NCBI GenBank assembly: GCA_001603765.1
Contig: LUZV01000154.1
Location: forward strand, 1-22,299
Reading direction: 5' to 3'
Origin: Anaerolineales bacterium Chloro_02
GTDB lineage: Bacteria > Chloroflexota > Anaerolineae > Anaerolineales > Anaerolineaceae
DNA: 22,299 nt
The notes beneath the pieces were generated by a model. That model was not told the DNA's origin. It saw nothing but the letters and a program-made list of their open reading frames with translations, and ran no database searches. Below are positions 1 through 5,313 of the stretch, piece by piece. The position numbers were made by a program, and so were the translations under genes. Every line of letters begins with the position of its first letter. The stretch's first letter is position 1.

Positions 1-166
1 TCTCAGGGTCGTTCACGACCACAAAATGCCAGGGTTTCAAGTTCAAAGCCGATAGCGCTGCCATCGCGGCTTCAAGCAGCAATTGGATCTGCTCATCCCG
101 TACCACTTCAGGGGTAAAACGGCGGATGCTGCGGCGGCTAAAAATAAAATTCAAATCCGTCATCAT
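1..166 (-). CDS. Nitroreductase family protein, N-terminal part (cut by window edge)
   Basis: The minus strand reads MMTDLNFIFSRRSIRRFTPE and continues with an acidic/hydrophobic helix and the strand KPWHFVVVND. The SRRSIRRF segment followed by E-x(7)-LLEAAMAA and the PWHFVVV strand is the usual N-terminus of FMN-dependent nitroreductases, where the first Arg/Ser residues contact the flavin phosphate. About 55 codons are visible; the rest lies beyond the left edge. Two adjacent ATG codons (166-164 and 163-161) are possible starts. The first lies only 3 bases after the stop of the upstream alpha/beta hydrolase, so the gene is probably the last or a late member of the tdk-hpt-cca unit and translationally coupled. 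The substrate cannot be told from this fragment; many such enzymes reduce quinones, flavins or nitroaromatics. Confidence 0.85.
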   Translation of the reverse strand, partial: MMTDLNFIFSRRSIRRFTPEVVRDEQIQLLLEAAMAALSALNLKPWHFVVVNDPE

Positions 167-169
167 TCC

Positions 170-937
170 TCAAAAACTCACCAAGAGGGCTCCAAGAGTG
201 TATGGGACCTCAAGCATCGGCAAATGACCCACACCAGGTAGGCAAATTTTTCGCCCAAATGGTGTTTGGGCTGCAGTTTCAAGAGCGATATCAACCGGCA
301 GGATCTGATCGTTCCCACCAGCGATCGCCAAAATTGGACAGGTTAAAGATTTCACGACAGGCAGGCGATTTGGACGGTTGGCAATCGCGCGTTGGACGTT
401 GGCAAACCCTTCCTCGGAAGAATTCAAAACAACCTCGCACATGTGCTCATCTGGCTGAGCAAACTCGCCATCAGGCATCATGCGCTGGATCAGGGTGTTC
501 GCGATGCTCTTCGTGCCCTCCAAAAGCGCGCGCTTGGCTTCCTCAAGCCGGTTCGCCCGCTTCTCGGGGGTGTCAGCACGGGCGTTGCTGGTAACCATCG
601 CCAGCCCATCCAACCGTTCGGGCGAGGCCTCCGCCAAAGCGAGCGCGATGTACCCACCCATGGAGTGTCCCGCAAGGGAAAACCTTGAGTGCCCCAAATG
701 GTCGGCTAAGTTCAAGATATCCGCGGCAAACTGTTCCAGGCTGGCGTCAGCTTTCCCGAGATTTGTTTGTCCATGACCGCGCAAATCTGGCATGATGAAC
801 TGCGCCTGGTCGGCATAGTAATCCGCCATCTCCAGCCAAATACTGTGGTCCAGCGCAAGCCCGTGCAGAAGATAAAGCGGATGCCCCTTACCCCGGATTT
901 CATAATTCATTTCCAAATCACTTATACGCGCGATCAT
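170..937 (-). CDS. Alpha/beta-fold hydrolase
   Basis: A 255-residue cytoplasmic protein with no signal peptide and all the hallmarks of the alpha/beta hydrolase fold. HG at residues 25-26 forms the oxyanion region. The segment PDLRGHG at 50-56 is typical of the family. The nucleophile elbow GHSMGG puts the catalytic serine at 92. The probable acid is Asp210 in GGNDQILP and the histidine is His238 in GVGHLPMLE. The length fits a compact lactonase, esterase or haloperoxidase-like enzyme; the substrate cannot be predicted. Its ATG overlaps the TGA of the upstream nucleotidyltransferase in an ATGA arrangement (934-937), and its own stop sits 3 bases before the nitroreductase start. All three are therefore probably expressed together. 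Confidence 0.9.
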   Translation of the reverse strand: MIARISDLEMNYEIRGKGHPLYLLHGLALDHSIWLEMADYYADQAQFIMPDLRGHGQTNLGKADASLEQFAADILNLADHLGHSRFSLAGHSMGGYIALALAEASPERLDGLAMVTSNARADTPEKRANRLEEAKRALLEGTKSIANTLIQRMMPDGEFAQPDEHMCEVVLNSSEEGFANVQRAIANRPNRLPVVKSLTCPILAIAGGNDQILPVDIALETAAQTPFGRKICLPGVGHLPMLEVPYTLGALLVSF

Positions 938-2358
938 TCAAACTCCAATTTCGCAATTTCTCTTCGCCCAAAGGCGAAAGCGTCATCCGCTGTACGCACC
1001 AGCCCAATCACTTGCTGTTCGCGGATAGCCTCGAGGAGATAGCCTAACTTCGCGCCAGGTTGAATGCCGAGTTCGCGTATCAGAAGATTTCCGTCAACAA
1101 GCCGAGGAGGGTCAACAACCTCAGTTTGCTGTGTAAACCAGGTATTAAATACCTGCCGAAGGACGTCAATATTGAAAACACTTTTTGATCGATTAGTTAC
1201 AAGATCTATCATCGCCAGCAAAGCGCCATCCAGCCCAAAAGAGGAAAATTCGCGGAAAAACCGATAGTAATCCAGCTTTTCGGGTTTAGACTTTGAAAGC
1301 CGCGCCAGCCGGATAAAACTGCCCGAGACTGCGCGGAGATAGGTCGTTTCCTTTTGTCCAAGCAGAAAAACCTGTGTGAGCTGTTCGGCAAAAAGAGCGG
1401 GAACTAAGTCGCTGAGATTATTGGCAGGAGAATCAAACACGGGGTGAATCTGGAGCATCAGCGCGCAAAGTATCAATAGACGCTCGCGCGTCCGCCCGCC
1501 CTGCAAACTCACCTGAAGCATCCGCCGGTATGCGTCCAATTGCGCTTGATCCGCGATAATTTGGCTGAGCAGTTCATCTGGCTGATCATTCGCGCGAATG
1601 CCCGCCAAAACACACTTTAATGCGCGCATAAAAGCCAGGAGAGGTGGCTCAGAAAGCATCGGCTCAACAGGATCAACGCCGAACGCCAAAAGCCGGAACT
1701 GGTCCAAAACGCCGAAATCCATCATCAATCTTGCTGTCTCATCAAAACCTTCAATTCCAAGGCATTTAAACAGCTCGCCCCGGATCCTCTCCCCCGAAAC
1801 CAAACCCAACTTCTTTATGGCTACGCGCATCGCTGTCAAAATTTCGCTGCTATACTTCAACCCGTAACTGCTGATCAGGCGCACGCCCCTCAACACCCGC
1901 AGAGGGTCGTTTGTCAGCGATTCCGGTCCGCACAACCTCAACTGCCCGGCTGACAAATCTGCCTGACCATTCAATGGGTCTATCAGTTTTTCCATCTGAT
2001 CCAGATCAATCGCGATCGCGTTGATTGTAAAATCGCGCTGACGCAAATCTTCTTCCAGGTTTTGACCGATGAAAGAGGTAAAGTCCAGGATGAGCTGATT
2101 CTGTTTGCCCTGGCGGAGGATTACCCGTGCCGAATGGCGGACGTCATCGAGGACGTAAATTGAGCCATTTAAACGCCTGCTAACCGATTTGGCAAGTTGG
2201 ATCGATCCTTCTGCCAGAACGAAATCGAGGTCTTTTACGGGGCGCCCCAATAGCAAATCCCGTACCGCGCCGCCTACAAGGTAAACCGGCGAGCCAGACG
2301 CGCACTCCCGCACCGACGCGAGCAGCCGCGTTAAGTCCTCATCCAGACGGAGGTTCAT
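934..2358 (-). CDS. cca: CCA tRNA nucleotidyltransferase / poly(A) polymerase family protein
   Basis: A 474-residue class II polymerase-beta-superfamily nucleotidyltransferase, which adds CCA to tRNA 3' ends or A tails to RNA. The head domain shows YLVGGAVRD at residues 26-34 and the metal-binding pair in KDLDF (Asp43, Asp45). Further on come the RQRDFTINA motif and DPLRVLRGVRL, the family's RNA/nucleotide-binding region. The C-terminal stretch with LVDGNLLIRELGIQPG resembles the tail of bacterial CCA enzymes. The reading frame is open further upstream to 2487, but those residues lie inside hpt and look nothing like the family, so ATG 2358 is chosen. This start overlaps the end of hpt by 20 bases. 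The middle region, where many relatives carry an HD phosphohydrolase domain, has no HD pair. CCA-adding and poly(A) activity cannot be separated by eye, so the symbol is provisional. Confidence 0.85.
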   Translation of the reverse strand: MNLRLDEDLTRLLASVRECASGSPVYLVGGAVRDLLLGRPVKDLDFVLAEGSIQLAKSVSRRLNGSIYVLDDVRHSARVILRQGKQNQLILDFTSFIGQNLEEDLRQRDFTINAIAIDLDQMEKLIDPLNGQADLSAGQLRLCGPESLTNDPLRVLRGVRLISSYGLKYSSEILTAMRVAIKKLGLVSGERIRGELFKCLGIEGFDETARLMMDFGVLDQFRLLAFGVDPVEPMLSEPPLLAFMRALKCVLAGIRANDQPDELLSQIIADQAQLDAYRRMLQVSLQGGRTRERLLILCALMLQIHPVFDSPANNLSDLVPALFAEQLTQVFLLGQKETTYLRAVSGSFIRLARLSKSKPEKLDYYRFFREFSSFGLDGALLAMIDLVTNRSKSVFNIDVLRQVFNTWFTQQTEVVDPPRLVDGNLLIRELGIQPGAKLGYLLEAIREQQVIGLVRTADDAFAFGRREIAKLEFE

Positions 2359-2902
2359 ACTTATCCAGGTCGACCGTTGCCACGAACGGCAGGTTTCGGT
2401 AATACTCGTCCATATCGAGCCCGTAGCCAAAGACAAACTCATTCTGAATCTTAAAACCGCAGTAGCGGATCGGCACATCCACTTCACGGCGCTCGTATTT
2501 GTCGAGCAGGGTGCAGATGTAGATCGAAGCGGGTTCTCTCGTTTTCAGCAAATCAATCACCGAGGAAAGCGTGTGCCCGCTGTCAATAATATCTTCAACA
2601 ATGATGACATGCTTTCCAAAAATTGTTGTGTTCAGATCCAAGGTGATCCGCACATCCCCTTGCGAGGCGCGCGCCCCAGCGCCGTAAGACGAAACCGCCA
2701 TAAATTCAATCGCCAGAGGAATGTTAATATGGCGAATCAGATCGGTCAGGAACATAACGCCGCCGCGCAGGATGCAAATCACCAACAATTCCTCACCCGC
2801 ATAATCGCGATTGATCTCAGCGGCGAGTTCCCGTATCCGTGCCTGAAGCTCGGCTTCGGGTATCAAAATCTTATCAAGGAATGCCTGATAGGGCTTAACC
2901 AT
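2339..2902 (-). CDS. hpt: Hypoxanthine phosphoribosyltransferase
   Basis: A 187-residue purine-salvage enzyme that makes IMP (and usually GMP) from hypoxanthine/guanine and PRPP. The PRPP-binding signature VIIVEDIIDSGHTL is at residues 99-112, and the pyrophosphate loop LRGG at 45-48. The flexible-loop SSYG is at 71-74, and the C-terminal purine-binding segment includes FVFGYGLDMDE. Length and motif order match bacterial HPRTs. The ATG lies 6 bases downstream of the tdk stop, and the 3' end overlaps the start of the nucleotidyltransferase gene by 20 bases, so it sits inside a tight tdk-hpt-cca unit. Pairing with tdk makes a small nucleotide-salvage cluster. In many bacteria hpt instead neighbours tilS and ftsH, which are not seen here. 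Confidence 0.95.
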   Translation of the reverse strand: MVKPYQAFLDKILIPEAELQARIRELAAEINRDYAGEELLVICILRGGVMFLTDLIRHINIPLAIEFMAVSSYGAGARASQGDVRITLDLNTTIFGKHVIIVEDIIDSGHTLSSVIDLLKTREPASIYICTLLDKYERREVDVPIRYCGFKIQNEFVFGYGLDMDEYYRNLPFVATVDLDKYEPPSG

Positions 2903-2908
2903 GAAAAT

Positions 2909-3481
2909 CTACTCCTTTGGAACAGAGTGGCAGTGCCGACAGCGGGCTTCATACATTTCAGAAGCGCCCACGACCACAATCGGCTCATCGTAACGAGCTG
3001 GCTTTCCGCCGACCAAGCGCTGGGTGCGGGTTGCTGGTTCCCCACAGACCACACAGATCGCTGTCAATTTGTCAACTTTATCTGCCCGGGCAATCATCGC
3101 GGGCATACAACCAAAAGGCTCCCCGCGAAAATCGGTATCCAAGCCGGTTACAATCACCCTCAAACCCCGGTCAGCCAATTGATTCGCGACGTCCACAATC
3201 TTGGAATCAAAAAACTGTGCCTCATCCACACCGACTACCGTCACGTGTGGATCGAGCTTTTCAAGCAGCTCGTCAGAGCTGCTCACAGGCACAGCCTCGT
3301 AATCCATTCCGGAATGAGACTTGACCTTAAAAAAGGCATAGCGATCATCGATCACAGGTTTGAAAACCTGGACCCTTTGTTTAGCGATCGTTGCCCGTCT
3401 GAGGCGGCGTATTAGCTCCTCAGTTTTCCCACAAAACATAGAACCGGTTATGACTTCTACGACTCCGGCAGGTTGTGACAT
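2909..3481 (-). CDS. tdk: Thymidine kinase (type II, zinc-binding)
   Basis: A 190-residue enzyme that phosphorylates thymidine to dTMP. The P-loop GSMFCGKT is at residues 13-20. The motif DEAQFF is at 86-91, with Glu87 as the likely catalytic base. A structural zinc site is formed by Cys143/Cys146 and Cys181/Cys184. These features and the size place it in the TK1-like family rather than the viral/deoxyribonucleoside kinase family. An in-frame ATG 32 codons upstream is rejected because the family begins here and because AGGAGG (3491-3486) lies 4 bases before ATG 3481. A promoter at 3517-3545 starts a new transcription unit just after the terminator of the ribosomal-protein genes. hpt follows after 6 bases. 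Confidence 0.96.
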   Translation of the reverse strand: MSQPAGVVEVITGSMFCGKTEELIRRLRRATIAKQRVQVFKPVIDDRYAFFKVKSHSGMDYEAVPVSSSDELLEKLDPHVTVVGVDEAQFFDSKIVDVANQLADRGLRVIVTGLDTDFRGEPFGCMPAMIARADKVDKLTAICVVCGEPATRTQRLVGGKPARYDEPIVVVGASEMYEARCRHCHSVPKE

Positions 3482-3516
3482 TGTGCCTCCTGAAACAGGA
3501 AATAATAACGAAGGGA

Positions 3517-3545
3517 AGTATAAAGCTTTTACCGTCTGCTGGCAA
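3517..3545 (-). promoter_or_regulatory. Probable sigma-70-type promoter of the tdk-hpt-cca unit
   Basis: On the minus strand TTGCCA (3545-3540) and TATACT (3522-3517) are separated by exactly 17 bases. The expected transcription start is near 3510, giving a leader of about 30 nt that includes AGGAGG before tdk. It lies between the rpmE terminator and tdk, where a new promoter is needed. Confidence 0.6.
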
Positions 3546-3554
3546 CGCGGAGAA

Positions 3555-3584
3555 TAAAAAAAAGGCAGGTTTCGCAACCTGCCT
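3555..3584 (-). terminator. Intrinsic terminator after the rplU-rpmA-rpmE unit
   Basis: AGGCAGGTT (3563-3571) and AACCTGCCT (3576-3584) form a perfect 9-bp stem with a 4-nt loop. On the minus strand the stem is followed by eight T residues (3563-3556). It starts 20 bases after the L31-fusion stop codon and separates the ribosomal-protein genes from tdk. Confidence 0.9.
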
Positions 3585-3603
3585 GATTCTTGAATTGTTT
3601 GGT

Positions 3604-4083
3604 TTAGATTTCGATTTCCTGAGCGGCAGCCGGGAGTTGATAGCCCATCTGGCGCAAAGATTTCTTGAGATCAATCAGAGATTTCCGACCGAAGCCCTCA
3701 ATATCGAGGAGAGCCTTCTCACCGCCTTCGAGTTTGCTGAGAACGTCGCCAACGGTAACAATTTCTGCGCGGTTAAGCGCGGCTACGGCTTTGGCGCCCA
3801 GCCCAAGCTCTGAAAGCAAGCGGCTTGGAGAGGTCTTTGCCTGCGCGGCTGATTTCTGTTCCGCGACGTAGTCTTGCCGGACCTGCAGTCGCTTATAGAA
3901 GCGATCCACCTGACCTTCGCGGTCGAGGATGCGGGCTTGCTGACCAGTGTAGAAGGGATGGCAGTTTGAGCAAACTTCAGTTCGGATTTCAGGGACGGTT
4001 GAACCCGTGGTCCACTCAGAACCGCAAGAAGCGCAAGAGACCTTGGCGTTTGGATAATATTTAGGTTGAATCTTAGTTTTCAT
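3604..4083 (-). CDS. rpmE: Ribosomal protein L31 fused to an RNA polymerase alpha-CTD-like helix-hairpin-helix domain
   Basis: A 159-residue protein, about twice the length of ordinary L31 (around 66-90 residues). Residues 1-70 are a zinc-type L31: MKTKIQPKYYP, Cys17/Cys20, Cys38/Cys41, and the segment CHPFYTGQQ followed by a basic GQVDRFYKR. After a polar linker (about 71-85), residues 86-150 resemble the C-terminal domain of the RNA polymerase alpha subunit. They read LLSELGLGAKAVAALNRAEI, then TVGDVLS, then a helix ending in IEGFGRKSLIDLKKSL. The GFGRKSL hairpin matches the alpha-CTD helix-hairpin-helix that contacts DNA and activators. The gene lies 2 bases after rpmA and ends at a strong terminator. 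The L31 half should sit on the 50S subunit; the role of the second domain is unknown. Frame and stop look clean, so an assembly error is unlikely. Confidence 0.88.
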   Translation of the reverse strand: MKTKIQPKYYPNAKVSCASCGSEWTTGSTVPEIRTEVCSNCHPFYTGQQARILDREGQVDRFYKRLQVRQDYVAEQKSAAQAKTSPSRLLSELGLGAKAVAALNRAEIVTVGDVLSKLEGGEKALLDIEGFGRKSLIDLKKSLRQMGYQLPAAAQEIEI

Positions 4084-4085
4084 GC

Positions 4086-4367
4086 TTAGTTATTGCCTTT
4101 CGCTGAGTCCACTCGCTCATCCACGACATGAACACGCTTGCGTCCGCCGGCTAATGTCTCATATTTCACATAGCCTTCTTTTGTTGCAAAGAGTGTGTAA
4201 TCGCGACCCTGCCCCACGTTCCACCCAGCGTGCACTTTGGTGCCGTGCTGACGAACGAGGATGTTGCCGCTGATCACATATTCTCCACCGAATTTTTTAA
4301 TACCGAGGCGCTGCCCCTGGCTGTCACGACCGTTGCGGGATGACCCGCCACCTTTTTTATGGGCCAT
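4086..4367 (-). CDS. rpmA: 50S ribosomal protein L27
   Basis: A 93-residue protein starting MAHKKGGGSSRNGRDSQGQR and continuing GIKKFGGEYVISGNILVRQH, then GTKVHAGWNVGQGRDYTLFA. This is the full-length L27 pattern, whose N-terminal tail reaches the peptidyl-transferase centre. The N-terminus begins directly at the mature form, without the cleavable extension known from Firmicutes. It lies 4 bases after rplU and 2 bases before the L31 fusion. The rplU-rpmA order is nearly universal, but the usual third gene (obgE) is replaced here by rpmE. Confidence 0.97.
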   Translation of the reverse strand: MAHKKGGGSSRNGRDSQGQRLGIKKFGGEYVISGNILVRQHGTKVHAGWNVGQGRDYTLFATKEGYVKYETLAGGRKRVHVVDERVDSAKGNN

Positions 4368-4371
4368 TTCT

Positions 4372-4689
4372 CTACTCCATCACGATTGATTGAACCAGTA
4401 ATCTGGTGTACTGTTGGCGATGACCAGCCTTGCGGCGGTAATCGATCTTTGGTTTATATTTGAAGACCAGGATCTTCTTGCCCTTGAAATGCTCTTTGAC
4501 AGTTGTGCCAAGGCTGGCGCCTGCAATGTAGGGGGTGCCGACAGTAACAGAATCGCCATCCACGAGCATCAGGACCTTATCAAGGGTCACTGCATCGCCG
4601 ACTTTTGCGGACAGAAGGTCAACGGTTAAGGTTTTACCTTCTTCGGCGCGGTATTGCTTCCCGCCCGCTTCGATAATAGCATACTTCAT
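4372..4689 (-). CDS. rplU: 50S ribosomal protein L21
   Basis: A 105-residue protein beginning MKYAIIEAGGKQYRAEEGKT, the canonical L21 N-terminus. It ends with a basic region (FKGKKILVFKYKPKIDYRRK, then GHRQQYTRLLV) that binds 23S rRNA. The frame is open for 29 more codons upstream, but that part lies in the mRNA leader and does not look like L21. ATG 4689 has GGAGAG (4698-4693) at a good distance. It is the first gene of a three-gene ribosomal-protein operon driven by a near-perfect promoter at 4800-4828. Confidence 0.97.
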   Translation of the reverse strand: MKYAIIEAGGKQYRAEEGKTLTVDLLSAKVGDAVTLDKVLMLVDGDSVTVGTPYIAGASLGTTVKEHFKGKKILVFKYKPKIDYRRKAGHRQQYTRLLVQSIVME

Positions 4690-4766
4690 ATTCTCTCCAA
4701 TCTTTACTTTACCGCTTACTGAGCGTGTTACCGCCCAGGTACGGGAAAGCTGGTGTACATAATAAA

Positions 4767-4787
4767 CCCCAGTCAACCTCGCTGGGG
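4767..4787 (-). promoter_or_regulatory. Hairpin in the rplU mRNA leader
   Basis: CCCCAG (4767-4772) and CTGGGG (4782-4787) can pair around a 9-nt loop. The hairpin lies close to the predicted 5' end of the roughly 105-nt rplU leader and is followed on the minus strand by TTTATTATG. L21 leaders are known autoregulatory elements in Firmicutes. Whether this hairpin has such a role, acts as a weak attenuator or only protects the 5' end cannot be decided here. Confidence 0.4.
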
Positions 4788-4799
4788 CAACGAACAGAC

Positions 4800-4828
4800 A
4801 TTATATAACAACACACGCCGTGTGTCAA
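4800..4828 (-). promoter_or_regulatory. Consensus sigma-70-type promoter of rplU-rpmA-rpmE
   Basis: On the minus strand TTGACA (4828-4823) and TATAAT (4805-4800) both match consensus perfectly, with a 17-base spacer. The predicted start is near 4793, about 105 nt before the rplU ATG. Such strength fits a ribosomal-protein operon. Confidence 0.9.
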
Positions 4829-4961
4829 CTTTTTGCAAGCTCTGCGGACCACTTGTGAGGTTGGATACTAAACCGCTTCTTCGATTATACCAACTTATTG
4901 TGATTCATCGTGAATTGAGAGCGACCTGCCCGGCATGGTAAACAACACCTCAAATTCGGTC

Positions 4962-4990
4962 TTGACCAATTGCAGATGTTCATGTAGAAT
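4962..4990 (+). promoter_or_regulatory. Promoter of tRNA-Glu
   Basis: TTGACC (4962-4967) and TAGAAT (4985-4990) are separated by 17 bases. The -10 box ends 12 bases before the tRNA 5' end, so the precursor would have only a very short leader. The promoter faces away from the rplU promoter; the roughly 130 bases between them show no gene. Confidence 0.75.
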
Positions 4991-5002
4991 TCTGTACTCG
5001 AT

Positions 5003-5077
5003 GCCCCTATTGTCTAGTGGTTAGGACGTGGCCCTTTCAAGGCTAAAACCCGGGTTCGAATCCCGGTAGGGGCACCA
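5003..5077 (+). tRNA. tRNA-Glu (anticodon UUC), CCA encoded
   Basis: A full cloverleaf can be drawn. The acceptor stem is GCCCCTA with TAGGGGC. The D arm is TCTAGTGGTTAGGAC. The anticodon stem TGGCC/GGCTA encloses the loop CTTTCAA, with TTC at 5036-5038. The T arm is CCGGG-TTCGAAT-CCCGG. The discriminator A is followed by an encoded CCA (5075-5077). It has its own promoter and terminator and stands alone. tRNA-Glu also feeds tetrapyrrole synthesis in organisms that use the C5 route. Confidence 0.97.
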
Positions 5078-5084
5078 AACTCAG

Positions 5085-5147
5085 ATAATCCGAACCAAAA
5101 CTAACAGCGAGTAGCTGTTGGAGATTGGATCGGATTATTGCTTTTTT
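5085..5147 (+). terminator. Intrinsic terminator of tRNA-Glu
   Basis: ATAATCCGA (5085-5093) pairs with TCGGATTAT (5130-5138), enclosing an inner hairpin AACAGC (5103-5108) with GCTGTT (5114-5119). A TTTTTT run follows at 5142-5147. It begins 8 bases after the encoded CCA. The T run is on the plus strand only, so it serves the tRNA and not the converging genes. Confidence 0.75.
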
Positions 5148-5151
5148 ATGA

Positions 5152-5283
5152 TTAGTTTTCAGAGGTGCTTTCTTGATTATCTTCCCCAGCCTTTGTGTCG
5201 ATGTGAGTTCTGATACTTGATTCAGCAGGGTTGAAGAAAAAGACTGGCAATAAAAATGAAAACAATAAATCCAGACTTCCCAT
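5152..5283 (-). CDS. Possible small hydrophobic protein (43 residues)
   Basis: An ATG-to-TAA frame downstream of the methyltransferase gene on the same strand. Its first 19 residues (MGSLDLLFSFLLPVFFFNP) could form a short membrane segment, followed by a polar, acidic tail rich in Ser, Glu and Asn. The frame is the same as that of the methyltransferase and is open back to that gene's TAG. It could therefore be a separate small gene, the remnant of a longer neighbour, or chance. No clear ribosome binding site is visible before the ATG. I do not recognise it, and confidence is low. Confidence 0.2.
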   Translation of the reverse strand: MGSLDLLFSFLLPVFFFNPAESSIRTHIDTKAGEDNQESTSEN

Positions 5284-5313
5284 TATCCAAATCGGAATCG
5301 GACTTGGTGTACT

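Noticed and set aside
2359..2487. 43-codon N-terminal extension of the CCA/poly(A) enzyme
   Set aside because: The extension lies inside hpt, is unlike the family and places the conserved head domain too far from the start.
2573..3415. Plus-strand open frame of 280 codons opposite hpt and tdk
   Set aside because: It spans two real genes and their junction on the other strand; the product has no recognisable motif.
3482..3577. 32-codon N-terminal extension of thymidine kinase
   Set aside because: It would begin inside the upstream terminator and read through the promoter; AGGAGG and family length support the ATG at 3481.
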